Shown: positions 1 through 12,392, counted from the stretch's first letter. The stretch is DNA of 64,000 nt from Candidula unifasciata (GCA_905116865.2 CAJHNH020008090.1:62001-126000); one strand, 5' to 3'. Translations and numbers: made by a program. Notes: generated by a model from the sequence alone, not told the origin.

Positions 1-85
1 TTAATTTGTTCATAAGTTTCTATTTGATGATCAATTCTAATAAGGGTTTCATGATGCTACTGAATGTTTATGTAAATATCTAATT

Positions 86-302
86 TCGTCCTTTTTAGGA
101 CGAAATTTTTTTGTCATTTGAAGCCCTACTCTGGCTTTTGCCGGGGGCCGCAATATAGGCAGGCCATACATATGGCCAGATGTCTGAACGCGGTTTCTGG
201 GACCTCTCCACGGCGATCCTCATCCGCATGGTGGCACTTTGTGTCATCGGGTGTTTATCGCTTGTGTGATGTCCTGGTGGGGTAGAAATTCAGTCAGTCA
301 GA
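86..302 (+). mobile_element. SINE-like element, family C, with tetranucleotide tail
   Basis: Shared body: TTTGAAGCCC..., CTCTGGCTTTTGCC, AACGCGGTTTCTGGGACC, GTGTTTATCGCTTGTGTGATG, ending in GTAGAAA plus (TCAG)n. Other copies are at 405-592 (inverted), 5035-5245, 29275-29375 and 61765-61965. No coding capacity. The simple tetranucleotide tail suggests a SINE rather than a MITE. Confidence 0.75.
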
Positions 303-404
303 CTGAATGTTTTTTTCTATTTTGTAAGACTGCCTTCAGTGTTAACATTTTCCTACACGCTTCTTCTTTCTTTCTTCTACACTTCTTCTTTCTTTCTTTT
401 TTTT

Positions 405-592
405 TTTTTTTTTTTGGTACTCCACCAGGAAATCACATAAGCGATAAACACCCTGTGATACAAAGTGCCACCAGGCAGATGAGGATCACCCGTGGAGAGG
501 TCCCAGAAACTCCGTTCAGCCGTTATGCCATATTTCGGGCCCGGCTATATTTAGGGCCCCCTGGCAAAAGCCAGTGTGGGGCTTTAAAATAA
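405..592 (-). mobile_element. SINE-like element, family C, inverted copy
   Basis: Reverse-complement copy of the element at 86-302. A T-rich run (about 380-414) lies between the two, so 86-592 forms a large imperfect inverted repeat. 593-820 holds nothing I recognise. Confidence 0.75.
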
Positions 593-821
593 CTAACAAT
601 TGCATCCATCAAGATAGATTTATTGATAGATAATTATAATTTCATCCGATTTCTTTTTATCAAAGGCTTTAGCTAAGGCCAAAAAATGTACACATGGATC
701 TCTGGTTTATTTCACTAATTCCTTCTGTTAATGACAGCAAACAATAAAGTCCAATCACAATTCTATAGAACCTGGAACATCGTGTATATTATTCTACTTA
801 AAGTTAGTTTCTTGTCTTTTA

Positions 822-1058
822 CAGTCAGCGTCTGTGGCTTAGGCGTTGCGAAGGAGCTTCGTAATGCTGAGGTGCCGGGTTCGATCCATTTGGTCTTGCG
901 TTGGTTTCAATGAAGCTAGCTACTGAAAGTTAACTGTTCAGCACGCAATGGCAAAATACTGAACTTAAAATTTGCCTTAAAAAACCGCAACAACCAAAAA
1001 AATAAATAAATACTGGAGTTGGTTCTGCAAAGTCCTGTGAAGGATACACAAAAACTTT
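822..1058 (+). mobile_element. tRNA-derived SINE, family A
   Basis: The head contains a Pol III B-box-like GGTTCGATCC (about 877-887). The body carries GCAATGGCAAAATACTGAA, and the 3' part TTGGTTCTGCAA...CCTGTGAAGGATACAC recurs at 22430-22490 and, inverted, at 15538, 37598 and 38425. Confidence 0.75.
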
Positions 1059-1129
1059 GTATGTATTTTGATTTACAGGATGTTGCGTCGCCGCACTAGC
1101 CATGTAACATTTTATATGTGTATATATTT

Positions 1130-1270
1130 GCTAGTTGTGGTTTTACTGGGCAACTTCACGTTCACTAGTTTGCCAGTACTACTTAACGTTCGACTCTCGA
1201 TACACCTGTAAACCCCAACGCTAGCGGTCTTTCGCCAAATCGTCCGCAACTGGGATCAACCCCGGCACCG
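1130..1270 (-). mobile_element. tRNA-derived SINE, family A, diverged partial copy
   Basis: Minus-strand copy: CCGGGGTTGATCCCAG head and a body resembling GCAAACTAGTGAACG. Diverged and short. 1271-1750 shows nothing else I can assign. Confidence 0.55.
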
Positions 1271-1751
1271 TGTGTTATTTTTATAGACTGATTGTTATTC
1301 CACAGGTGATACGATCAAAATGTCTCTTACCTCCCTTCCATCGCAAGTCATTTCATGTTACCCATTTAATCTGGATCAATCTGCGAGCCAAGTTTAATTA
1401 TTTACAAGTTTCGCAATTTGAGGATTTTGTATTAAAAATCATCGGGCGTGATTCTAGTCACAGCGTCACTACGACTCTCGTACTGTTAGTTGGTTGGTTA
1501 GTTGGCACTTCCCCCTCTTTCCAGGCGATAGGGTTTTGTTGTGCTTTAGGGAGGCTTGGCAGTCATAGCCTGTGGCTATGGACTGTGATTGGTAGATGCC
1601 GCCCACGAAGAAGTCCGGCCTCTGCATACCACAAAACCTACCTTGTTTACTGTAAAGAAAAGGAAGCATCAAACTCTTTAGCATAAGGGTTACTGCAGAA
1701 GCTGTCGGATCAGAATATCACTGCTCTGTTCATAACGTGGATTACCTCCTA

Positions 1752-3862
1752 TTGCAGATGTCACATTCTCTCCTAAAGCAGATGTCACCTTCTCTCCTAG
1801 AGCTGATGTCACCTTCTCTCCTAGAGCAGATGTCGCCTTCTCTCCTAGAGCAGATGCAAGATTTCTTCATAGAGCAGAGCACATGTCACCTTTTTACCTA
1901 GAGCAGATGTCACATTCCCTCCTAGAGCAGATATCACCGTCTCTCCTAGAGCAGATGCCAGATTTCTTCATAGAGCAGAGCACATGTCACCTTTTTACCT
2001 AGAGCAGATGTCACATTCCCTCCTATAGCAGATGTCACCTTCTCTCCTAGAGCAGATGTCACCTTCTCTAATAGAGCAGATGCCATCTTCTCTCCTAGAG
2101 CAGATGCCAGATTTCCTCATACAGCTGATGCCACCTTCCCTCCTATAGCAGATGTCAACTTCTCTCCTAGAGCAGATGCCACCTTTCCTCCTAGAGCAGA
2201 TGTCACTTTCTCTCCTAGAGCAGATGCCATCTTCTCTCCTAGAGCAGATGCCACCTTCTCTCCTAGACTAGATGCCATCTTCTCTCCTAGAGCAGATACC
2301 AGATTTCTTCATAGAGCAGAGCACATGTCACCTTTTTACCTAGAGCAGATGTCACATTCCCTCCTATAGCAGATGTCACCTTCTCTCCTAGAGCAGATGT
2401 CACCTTCTCTAATAGAGCAGATGCCATCTTCTCTCCTAGAGCAGATGCCAGATTTCCTCATACAGCTGATGCCACCTTCCCTTCTATAGCAGATGTCAAC
2501 TTCTCTCCTAGAGCAGATGCCACCTTTCCTCCTAGAGCAGATGTCACTTTCTCTCCTAGAGCAGATGCCATCTTCTCTCCCAGAGCAGATGCCACCTTCT
2601 CTCCTAGACTAGATGCTATCTTCTCTCCTAGAGCAGATGCCATCTTCTCTCCTAGAGTAGATGCCATCTTCTCTCCTAGAGCAGATGCAAGATTTCTTCA
2701 TAGAGCAGTGCACATGTCACCTTTTTACCTAGAGCAGATGTCACATTCCCTCCTAGAGCAGATGTCACCTTCCCTTCTAGAGCAAATGTCAGATTTCCTC
2801 ATACTGCTGATGCCACCTTCCCTCCTATAGCAGATGTCAACTTCTCTCCTAGAGCAGATGCCAGATTTCCTCATAAAGCTGATGCCACCTTCCCTCCTAT
2901 AGCAGATGTCAACTTCTCTCCTAGAGCAGATGCCACCTTTCCTCCTAGAGCAGAGGTCACCTTCTCTCCTAGAGCAGATGCCAGATTTCTTCATAGAGCA
3001 GAGCAAATGTCACCTTTTAACCTAGAGCAGAGGTCACATTCTCTCCTAGAGCAGATGCCAGATTTCTTCATAGAGCAGAGCAAATGTCACCTTTTAACCT
3101 AGAGCAGTTGTCACCTTCCCTCCTAGAGCAGAAGCCACCTTCCCTTCTAGAGCAGATTCCAGATCTCCTCATACAGCTGATGACACCTTCCCTAATATAT
3201 AAGATGTCAGCTGCTCTCCTAGAGCAGATGTCACGTTCTTTCCTAGAGCAGATGCCACCTTCTCTCCTAGAGCAGATGTCACTTTCTCTCCTAGAGCAGA
3301 TGCCAGATTTCTTCATAGAGCAGAGCAAATGTCACCTTTTAACCTAGAGCAGTTGTCACCTTCCCTCCTAGAGCAGAAGCCACCTTCCCTTCTAGAGCAG
3401 ATTCCAGATTTCCTCATACAGCTGATGACACCTTCCCTCCTATAGCAGATGTCAGCTGCTCTCCTAGAGCAGATGTCACCTTCTTTCCTAGAGCAGATGT
3501 CACCTTCTCTCGTAGAGTAGATGCCACCTTCTCTCCTAGAGCAGATGCCACCTTCTCTCCTAGAGCAGATGCCTCTTTCCCTCATAGAGCAGATGTCAGC
3601 TTCTCTCCTAGAGCAGATGCCACCTTCCCTCCTAGAGCAGATGTCAGCTTCTCTCCTAGAGCAGATGCCACCTTCCCTCCTAGAGCAGATGCCTCCTTTT
3701 CTCCTAGAGCAGATGTCAGCTTCTCTCCTAGAGCAGATGCCAGCTTCTCTCCTAGAGCAGATGTCAGCTTCTCTCCTAGAGCAGATGCCACCTTCCCTCC
3801 TAGAGCAGATGTCAGCTTCCCTCCTAGAGCAGATGTCAGCTTCTTTCTTACAGCAGATGCCA
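1752..3862. repeat. Minisatellite, 24-bp unit, about 88 copies, with higher-order structure
   Basis: Basic unit CTAGAGCAGATGCCACCTTC+TCTC. At intervals it is interrupted by a longer variant block (AGATTTCTTCATAGAGCAGAGCACATGTCACC...) near 1860, 1970, 2290, 2690, 2985, 3060 and 3310, giving a higher-order repeat. Since 24 is a multiple of 3, both strands stay open for up to 193 codons (LLEQMPPS on +, REGGICSR on -). I read these as repeat artefacts, not proteins. Confidence 0.95.
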
Positions 3863-4034
3863 ACCAAGGCGATAAGTCTTGGCTGCACTATCATGACATT
3901 AAATTTTCATCCTGCATTTTCTGTTCACTAGACAATAGTATCCTCCCCAAAGAGCTCCATCGACAGTAACTGCATTCACCAAAGGGAAGAGGAAACAAAA
4001 AAAGGGGGTACTGGATGTCAGGTTTGGTGTACTC

Positions 4035-4262
4035 CGTATGTAAAAAGTAAAGTAAAGTAAAGATCCCTTTACACGCCCTTAGGCACATCGGGCATAGGGG
4101 AAGAGCACCCATATTTTTACAGACCAATCGGCACTAGGTGGGTAATGTGGTCAGTATTACGCCGGTCGTCTTTACTTTCCCAAGACAGCCCATCCTGGTA
4201 CCCATTTGAGGCTGGGTCGACCTGCAACGTCCCATACCACGATAAAAATCCACGCATTTTTG
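4035..4262 (-). mobile_element. SINE, family B, inverted
   Basis: Body on the minus strand: TGGGTACCAGGATGG, AAGTAAAGACGACCGGCGTA, ...ACCTTTACTTTA-type end. Related copies at 19735, 20005, 27780, 33175, 33500 and others. 4263-4790 holds nothing recognisable. Confidence 0.7.
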
Positions 4263-5034
4263 TTTAGAGCTTACATTTTGACTAAATTCTTATTTATAAT
4301 GTCAGATTTTAGTATTTAATGATTTATTTGCATGACTGAAAGACCAAACAAGGATACTGCACTTACTAATTTGATCTCCTTTCCGTGAACGTACGAAACA
4401 AGCATAAAAATGAACATCAAACGAAACTGTCTCAAACTGGGAGAGAGGTCCATCTCAATTGTTTAGTAATTTAAAAATCTGTTTAAAAGTTTCTTGCGTA
4501 TGAACACAATTTACGGGCGAAAAATGAGAAATCTTCTCAAACTTCTAGGTTTTTCACGATGTCTGTCAATATGTAGATTAAGACTGGTTTAAGTGCGTTG
4601 TCCTAAAATATGATTACAGTTTTGTCAATTGATCAAGCAACGCGAAATCACCGCACGTTTGCCAGCTGTTGACGCCATATAACTAATACTGTCTGCTAAA
4701 TACTAAAATATAAATTGCTGGGAATCACTAGGGGCCCACTGAAATTGATCACTGCTTAGGATTTGCACATGGGACTTGTATTTTCAAACAGCAACCCATT
4801 GTTCATTGTTCATTTAAGACTGATGTTCATTTCTGTGAGGCTGATCTTAATTCTGGCATCACTCCATATTTTCCGAGGACTTCCACTCGCTCGATATTCG
4901 TTGAAATGTTTTAGTGTGGCTCGCTATGGCAGATAGTACTAGGGCATTCTTGTTAGGTGTCCAGACCACTTCATTTGTTGTTCTTTGATGACTTGTAAGG
5001 CTGTCTTTATTCCTAGCTTCCCACTATATGATTA

Positions 5035-5245
5035 TTTCTAGTCCTTTTTTAAGGATGAAATTTTTCGTTATTTGAAGCCGGACTCTGGCTTTGCCAGGGG
5101 CCGCAACATATGTCCTAAAGGCTGAACGCGGTTTCTGGGACCTCTCCACGGTGATCCTCACCCACATGGTGGCACATTGTGTCATCTGGTGTTTATCGCT
5201 TGTGTGATGTCCTGGTGGCGTAGAAAGTCAGTCAGTCAGTCGTAT
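5035..5245 (+). mobile_element. SINE-like element, family C, inside the LINE
   Basis: Same body as 86-302 (TTTGAAGCCGGACTCTGGC, GAACGCGGTTTCTGGGACC, GTGTTTATCGCTTGTGTGATG) with a (GTCA)n tail at 5227-5240. It interrupts the C-terminal part of the minus-strand LINE. Confidence 0.75.
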
Positions 5246-6894
5246 TCGTAGCATTCGTCTGATTTCGTGATTTCGTATTCTGTCTTTCCTTGAAACTCCT
5301 ATTTCTATTGTCAAAATTTCACGTTCATTGGAGGATGTAAGTGTCCACTTTTGGCACTGATACCATAGTATTGCCCCAAAAATTGTTCTAATAAGATTCA
5401 CTTTTTCCCCCCTCGTATCTGCTTGTGTGTCAACATGGCATATGGTTGCCACATTACTTGATTAGCTTTGGCATATTCCGAGCTAATTTATCTGTCGTTT
5501 TCCGTCGGATGTGAAAAATGCTTCCAAAAACTGTAATTCGTCTGTCTTGAAGTGTTTTTGTTTTTAATTGTATTTCTAAATTGTCTTTTTGTCTTCCTAT
5601 CACCATTGTCTCTGCATTCGAAGTGTTTATTTCCATATAAAATTCCTCCCCTTTATTACTAATTTGATTTAGGTGGTTCTGTAGGGATTACGTATTTTTT
5701 GCTATGAGTGCCTGGTCGTCGGCGAATAGTAATTCTGTAATATCTTCTTAATTATTAAAACTCGCTTACTTACAATGGTATCAATGTATGTTATAAAAAG
5801 AAGTGGCGATAGTACACAGCCCTGACGCACACTAGAGTTCACTATAAAAGTTCTTGACAATCCTGCCTTCGATCTTGTGCGGCATTTACTATGTGTGTAC
5901 AGGCTTTTGCGAACATTTTTTAGATGATTGCTAATTCTCTTTTTCCCCATACATTTCCACAACATATTCCAGTCGACTCTATCGTAGGCTTTTTCCTGGT
6001 TTATGAATGTCAACAAACATGTCGTATCGTGTTCTATTGCTTTCTCTGATAGCTGTCTCAATGTATAAATAGCATCTGTGCAACTTCTGTTTCGTCGAAA
6101 GCCCATCCGTGCTTCTGAAAGTTGATACTCTATCAATGGTCTTCGCCTTCTTTCGATGATCTTAGCATACATTTTCCCAGTGGACTGAGGAGCGAAATTC
6201 CTCTGTAATTAGTACAGTCCCTCTTACTTCCTTGATTTTTCCATAGCGGGAGGATGACAGCAGTTTGCAATCTTTTTATGGTGTTTCTTGATTTTCCCCT
6301 GCTACCTGAAATATTCTCTTTAACCATATTGCTCCCGCGTCTCCTGCTGTCTTGATGGCCTCAGCTAGTAAATCATTAATAACTGTCGCCTTTAGTCTAA
6401 GGGCGGTACGAATGACATATTCTACTTCATATAAAAATTTACCTGGTTCTAGTTCCTCTGCCGTCAGTTCCGAGTTGTTTTTGTGTTCTTTCCTGCTTTC
6501 GTCTGTTTTATCGTTTTATCATTATCCAAGTAATGATTCAAAGAAATTACTCAACCTTGCTAAAATGTTGTTAATTTCCATTCAGGGTTGGCCATCTTCA
6601 TCATTTAACATTTCTGTTGTATTCTTTATTCCGGTTTCTCATGCCTTTAATTTTTTAATTTTTTTTTTGTAGTATTTCACTGCTGTTTTTTCTTCTTCAG
6701 CCAGCTTGCTTCCAAACTTTTTCCATGAATCCCTTTTTGCTTGTCTGATAGTTCTGTTTACCTCTCTTCTAATTATCCTGTATGTTAAATAGGGCTGTAC
6801 CGAATAGTGATTTTCACTATTCGACCGAATACGAATAACGGGACCACTATTCGGCCGAATACGAATACGAATAGTGTATAAATAAATCCACACA

Positions 6895-6945
6895 CATATA
6901 CACACACACACACAAAACACACATACACACACACACACACACATT
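6895..6945. repeat. CA-rich microsatellite
   Basis: Interrupted (CA)n within the hAT element. Confidence 0.9.
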
Positions 6946-6976
6946 CATAATGTCAAATGTACGCTGAACTTTTACT

Positions 6977-7700
6977 TCACATAAAGCAGCACAGAATAGT
7001 CATCTGCTTCTTTAGCATTCTGAGCTCTTGAAGTTTACTGCTGCATTCATTTTTCTGGCTGGCCTTCTCTTCACAATTTGTGATACCAGTTGTTTGCAGA
7101 TCTGGCTGAACATTATCTCTCGAACTTCTTTTTTGTCTGCCTCGTGGTCTACCACCATTCATCTCCCTTGTGTATACAGTTTTTACTTCCCTGTCCTCTG
7201 ACATTCTTTCAGTATGCCCCAACCATTTTAGTCTCCTAGATCTCATTATGCCAGTGATCAATGGTGATTTAAACAGATTATGAGTTACGTTGTTGCTTCT
7301 CACTCTCCATTCCTCGCTGTTAGCATCTTTGATGGGTCCAAAGATTTGTCGTAAAACTGTTTTCAAAAACCTGTAATAAGGCCTCATCTCTTTTATTTCT
7401 GCTTCAAGTTTCAAAGCCATATAAAACGACTGGTCTTATCAACGTTTTATATATTTTGATCTTGGTGTTGCGAGACAGACACTTTGACTTTAGCAGATGT
7501 TGAAGGGCATAGTATACTTTATTTCTAGATTGTATTCTATATTGTATTTCTTCTCTCAGCATGTTAGAGCAATTGAAGTTTGCATTCAAGTACTTATATG
7601 TTTCAGTTCGTTTGATTTTCATATTATCGACTTGGCTATAGCCGGAGTTTAAATCGTTCCATGTCTGTATTTGTACAGAATAGTAAACATGTAAAAACAT
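6977..7700 (-). mobile_element. C-terminal fragment of an RT LINE inside the hAT element
   Basis: Minus-strand frames read MKIKRTETYKYLNANF, KTLIRPVVLYGFET, then RRLKWLGHTERMSEDREVKT and GGRPRGRQKR. These are the usual blocks after the RT domain of RTE-like LINEs. There is a frameshift near 7410. Confidence 0.8.
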
Positions 7701-9118
7701 TTTATGTTTTGCATCCTTCAGTCAGTCAGTGGTAACTAATAACTAAGGAATGAAAGAATCCTTAGTATTATAACAAGTAACTAAACTTGTAAATTATCAC
7801 CAACAGCTTAGTTAATGCAGGAAAGGTAATTTAGCTTTCATCAAAACCAATCGTTCCATGTTTTCAGCGTTAAGGCCGTGTATGCAGAAGCGGGTGTAAG
7901 GTAACTACTATTTGTATTCGGCCCGACCGCAACTATTCGGCCGAATACCAAATAGTCAATAGGTCCACTATTCGACCATGAAGCGCATACGAAGCGAATA
8001 TTCGGTACAGCTCTAATGTTAAGTAATCCACTTCTGTTCTGCTCCTTAGCCAGATGCCATAGATTTCTTTTTATTGCTCACAATTCTTCCTTTTTCTTTA
8101 GACCGCCACGTTGAGAGCTTACGCCCTATGTTACCTTTCCTTTTAGTTTACCCATTATGTATTTACCTCAAGTGTGTTTTGTTGAAGCTGTTCATAATTT
8201 TCCTGTAATTTTTGCGGAATTGCTCTCCTATTTTCATCACACCTTTCCATTTTATTATGTCACTTGTATGACATTTCTTTCTTGGTTGATAACTTATCTT
8301 GACTCAAGTATCACCATCTTACGATCTGTATCTAACCTCAAGTTTGGTATAACTCTCGAATCTGTAACTTTATCTTTTTTTTTTTTTTTTTTTTTTTCTA
8401 TCATTAAGACGTTATCGATATGACTCGTAGTATCTGGATCATTCCATTAATACCATGTAAAAACTTGTAAAGCTCTATGTTGAAAGAAGGTGTTGGTAAT
8501 AACAAGGTGATGTTGTGCACATATATCTAACAGTCTTTCGCTATTTTCATTTCTTATGATGTTGTCTCCATAATTGCCTAGGTATCTTGTTAATGTTCTT
8601 CTGTCTTGTCCTGTCTTACCATTAAAAATCGCCCATCACGATCAGTTTCTCGTTCTTATCTATCTTACAAATTTTGTCATCCAGGTTTTCAAAGAATTGA
8701 TCTAAATCCTCGTCAGGTAATTTCCATTGCACGGAGCATATATTTGAAAAAAACAAAAAACTATTTCCGACTTGTAATTTCAAGCTTATTGTTTTTTCCG
8801 AGATTTAGTTAACCTCGAGTATATTTTTTACAGTTGTGGGATCACTGACGAATCCAACTCCATGCTTTACAGGTTGTATTTCTTCTACTCCAGATTGAAT
8901 CAAAATGTAATTTTTTATGTAGTTTCTTTATTCCTCGTCCTTTCATTCTCACTTCTGATAAGCCTAATACTTTAACATTAAATTTCAAAACAATTATATT
9001 ACTTTTTCTCCAGTACTGCCCCATCCACATATATTGAATTTCCCTACCCTGGTCTTTTCTTTCTGCTGGCCTCTATTTTCCCTATTTCTAAAACATTTCA
9101 TATTCTTATCTTTAAACT

Positions 9119-9119
9119 G

Positions 9120-9214
<95 letters not shown>
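9119..9214. repeat. A-run plus (TA)n microsatellite
   Basis: About 15 A residues followed by roughly 80 bp of TA repeats with a single interruption. It separates two LINE fragments. Confidence 0.95.
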
Positions 9215-9216
<2 letters not shown>

Positions 9217-9535
9217 TCTGCCTCTCCAAAATCTGCGATCTCCTCCAGCATGTATCAGTTCGTGTGCCGACACACCTCCATGCCATGCAACAAGACTGTC
9301 AAGCATCTTCTCTCGTTGTCTTCCTCTCTCCTTCCACAGATCTTTCCAGTTTTCACAACATGTTCTATTTTCCCTCTTCTCATAACATTGCCAAAAAATG
9401 ATAACTGTCTCCTTCTGTTGTCTGTGATAGGTTGTCTTCGGGCTCTCGCCTATTTCAAAACCTCTTGGTTGCTCTTTTTGGCTGTCCAAGGTATTCTAAG
9501 CATTCTTCTGTAAAACCACATCTCTGAGGCCTCTA
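9215..9535 (-). mobile_element. C-terminal LINE fragment
   Basis: The minus strand reads MWFYRRMLRIPWTAKKSNQE, FGNVMRREENRTCCENW, then GRQREKMLDSLVAWHGGVSA, the post-RT tail of a LINE family also present at 31135-31480 and 28080-28460 (here mixed over two frames). Confidence 0.75.
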
Positions 9536-10825
9536 GATGGTATTCCAGCAGAAGCCATTAGGGCCAACAGAAACACATCAACAGAATTGCTACATAGATT
9601 ATTTAGTAAAGTCTAGGCGACCGAAGAAATAAATACCAGCAGACTGGAGAGAAGGATGTCTTGTGAAACTGCTCAAAAAAGGTGATCTACAGGAGTGTGA
9701 AAATTTTAGAGGAATTGTGTTGCTGTTAGTTCCTGAAAAATATTAAGTAGAATTTTTTTGGAAAGATTAATAAAAGCTATTGATAAAAAGCTAAGAGCAG
9801 GCATGTTTTCGGTCAAACAGATCCTGTACTGACCAGATAGCAACATTACGTAAACTATTATAGCAAAGCATTGGATTCATAGACTATGAAAAAAGAATCT
9901 GACAGCAATGATAGAGAATATCTCTAGAAATTAATGGGGCTCTATGGAATCCCACAGAAAATTATTAACTTAGTAAAGGCAACATACAAAGACATACAAT
10001 GTCGATTTAAGGAAAGCTAATAGACACATTTGAAATAAAAACAGGTATGCTCCAAAACGTGGAGTTGTCCACATATTTGGGCAGCAATGTAGATAAAACT
10101 GGAGGAATTGATAGAGATATTAAAAAAAGAATACAAAAGGCAAGAGGAGCTTGCATAGCACTAGGGAATTTGTGGCGGTCAGAAGAAATTAAAAGAAACA
10201 ATAGACTTAAATTTTTTATTCTAATGTCAAATCAGTACTTATGTATGGGGTGGAAACATGGAGAACAACTAAGGCAATTACTAATAAATTACAGACATTC
10301 ATCAACTGGTGCCTGCGCATAATTGAGGGAATTAAATGGTATAGCAGAATAACTATTGTGAAGCTTTGTGAGAGAACAAAGCAAGCTACAGTAGGCAAAA
10401 GGTGAGGAAAAGACGCTAACTTTGGATAGGACACATATTAGGAAAACAGGAGAATAGCCTAACTAGAATGTCTTTGCACTGGAACCTACAGGGGCATAGA
10501 AATAAATGAATTTCAAAAAAAAACACATGGAGAATAGAGCCGGACAATGAGGTTACAAAGATAGGGAGGACATGATGAGAGCTCCATGTTTTGAAGGATA
10601 GAAAGACTTGGAGTAAGTTGGTTGAGGGCCTTTGATCCATTGGGGATAGACAGGCAGAAAAAGAAGAGAAAGGCAACATGTAAAAAATGAATGTCTAGCT
10701 CTTCATGAGGGAAAGCTAACAAATTATGGAAAATCGAAGAGACAAAGATATAGAAAAATTATCAGGCAAATAGTAATATAGTTTCTACTAATGGTTTCCC
10801 ACTCCAAGACGTAGAGTCGTAATTA
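9536..10825 (+). mobile_element. RTE-like LINE remnant, copy 1
   Basis: + strand pieces: GIPAEAIRANRNTS, EIPADWREGCLVK, RGIVLLLV (RT blocks 0-2), a deletion of the catalytic palm, then STYLGSNVDKTGGIDRDIKK and RIQKARGACIALGNLWRSEE, followed by the tail to about 10800. Many stops; a pseudogene copy. Confidence 0.8.
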
Positions 10826-10829
10826 GTAG

Positions 10830-12310
10830 ATAAATAAAGTCAACCAACTTGATAAATCAAAAAATAGTCATGAAAAGGTACTCAACAACACTAAGGATTA
10901 AAAAAAAGCATATGGGCTGAGTATTTTAAAATACTTCTAAATAGACTAGCCCCATAGGTGCCTATGATGCCCAGCGTTTAGAAATGGAATTGGATAACAG
11001 TTAAGAGATACTATCTTAAGAGGAAATTATAAAAGTTATCAATATTCTAAAGGAAGGAAGGGCAGCAGGTCTAGATGGTATTTCAACAGAAGCTGTTAAG
11101 GCTAATACAAACAAACAAAATTGCTGCATATATCATTTAGTAGACTGGAAGACCGAAAAAATACCAGCAGACTGGAGGGGGGGGGGATATCTTGTGATAC
11201 TGCCTAAAAAGGGCATCTTTAGCAGTGCGAGAACTATTGAGGAATTATGATGCTGTTAGTTCCTAAAAATAAATTGAGTAGGATTAGTTAGGATAGAATA
11301 AAACATGTTATTGATAGCATGCTAAAAGATGAACAAGCAGGTTTTTGACCAAACAGATCGTGTATTGACCAGATAGCCACACTAAGTATAATAATCGAGG
11401 AGAAAATTGAACTGAATTCTCCCCTTTGCATTGGGTTCATAGACTATTAAAAGCTTCTGGCAGTATTGATAAGAAATCTCTCTAGAAATTGGAGGGACAC
11501 TGTGGAATCCCACAGAACATTATTAACTTAGTAAAATCAACATATAGAGACATGACATTCCTAACTCTTAATTATGGAAAACTAACAAGAAAGGATAAAA
11601 GGAAAAGACAAAGATATTGAGAAGGAATTAGGCAAATAATAAATGGTTTCTCCAAATGGTTTCCCACTCCAAGACGTAGAGTCGTACAACTATTTAGACA
11701 ATAAAGTAAGTAAAGATGGAAGAAGTGATAGAGATATTTAAATTCGAATACAAAATCAAGGGGAGTTTTCATAGCACTGCGGAATTTGTGGAATTAAAAA
11801 AAAAACTAGTACTAAACTAATTTTAAAAAACGTAATTCCAATATCAAATCAGTACTGGTGGTGAAACGAAAATAAAAACAGAGAACAACTAAGGCAATTG
11901 TTAATAAACTACAAATATTCATTAACTGCTGTCTGCGAAAAATAGAATGAAATAAATGTTAGGATATAATCACTCCTGTAGAGCTTTAGAAGAGAACTAA
12001 ACAAGTTCCAGTGAATCAAGAGGGGAGAACAGACGCTGGCGTTGGATACGACACACGTTGAGAAAACCTGATAAAATTATAGCTAGGATGTCTTTACAGT
12101 GGGACCCACAGAGTCTCTTGAATAATAGGGACATCATAGAAAAAAGGAAGACCTAAATACATATGGAAAAGAGAGCTAGAAAGTGAAGTTCAAAAGATAG
12201 GGAGGATGCGGAGAGCGCTGCATGCGTTAGCGAATGGCAGAGCATCTTGGCATGAGTTGCTTAGGGCCTATGCTCCATTTGGGAGTTAGAAAGGCAGAAG
12301 TAAGTAAGTA
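10830..12310 (+). mobile_element. RTE-like LINE remnant, copy 2 in tandem
   Basis: Repeats the order of copy 1: GLDGISTEAVKANTN near 11070, PADWR near 11170, the YLDNKVSKDGRSDRDI region near 11690, and a shared tail ending GCCTATGCTCCATTTGGGAG near 12280. The shared segment TGGTTTCCCACTCCAAGACG+TAGAGTCGTA occurs at 10791 and 11660. Confidence 0.78.
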
Positions 12311-12344
12311 AAAGTCACCTGAAAGATATGGTGTGTGTTTGTGT

Positions 12345-12348
<4 letters not shown>

Positions 12349-12392
<44 letters not shown>

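Larger units (their letters stand above)
6790..8015. mobile_element. Non-autonomous hAT-type DNA transposon with LINE cargo
   Basis: Ends are near-perfect inverted repeats: TAGGGCTGTACCGAATA at 6790 and the complement of TATTCGGTACAGCTCTA ending at 8015. Flanks are ATGTTAAA (6782-6789) and ATGTTAAG (8016-8023), an 8-bp target duplication with one mismatch, as expected for hAT. Subterminal regions repeat the motif ATTCGGCCGAATA. No transposase is seen. The interior holds a CA microsatellite and minus-strand LINE sequence (6977-7700). The host LINE frame resumes on either side of the element. Confidence 0.85.
4795..9105 (-). mobile_element. Decayed EN+RT non-LTR retrotransposon (RTE-like), interrupted
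   Basis: Read on the minus strand from 9105 down. An endonuclease fragment (8840-9090) contains VLGLSEVRMKGRGIKKL, typical of APE-type EN domains. A linker at 6640-6790 reads RIIRREVNRTIRQAKRDSWK. The RT domain (5702-6340) has NYRGISLLSPLGK, GFRRNRSCTDAIYTLRQLSE, FINQEKAYDRVDW and VRQGCVLSPLLF. The YADD block is lost or frameshifted. The C-terminal part (4800-5035) has KWSGHLTRM. Stops and frameshifts are frequent. It is split by a hAT element (6790-8015) and a family C SINE (5035-5245). Clade assignment is tentative. Confidence 0.85.

Noticed and set aside
3084..3931. LLEQMPPS and REGGICSR repeat proteins
   Set aside because: Products of the 24-bp minisatellite on both strands.
8994..9489. 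Frames rich in IYIYIY
   Set aside because: They read through the (TA)n microsatellite and LINE debris.
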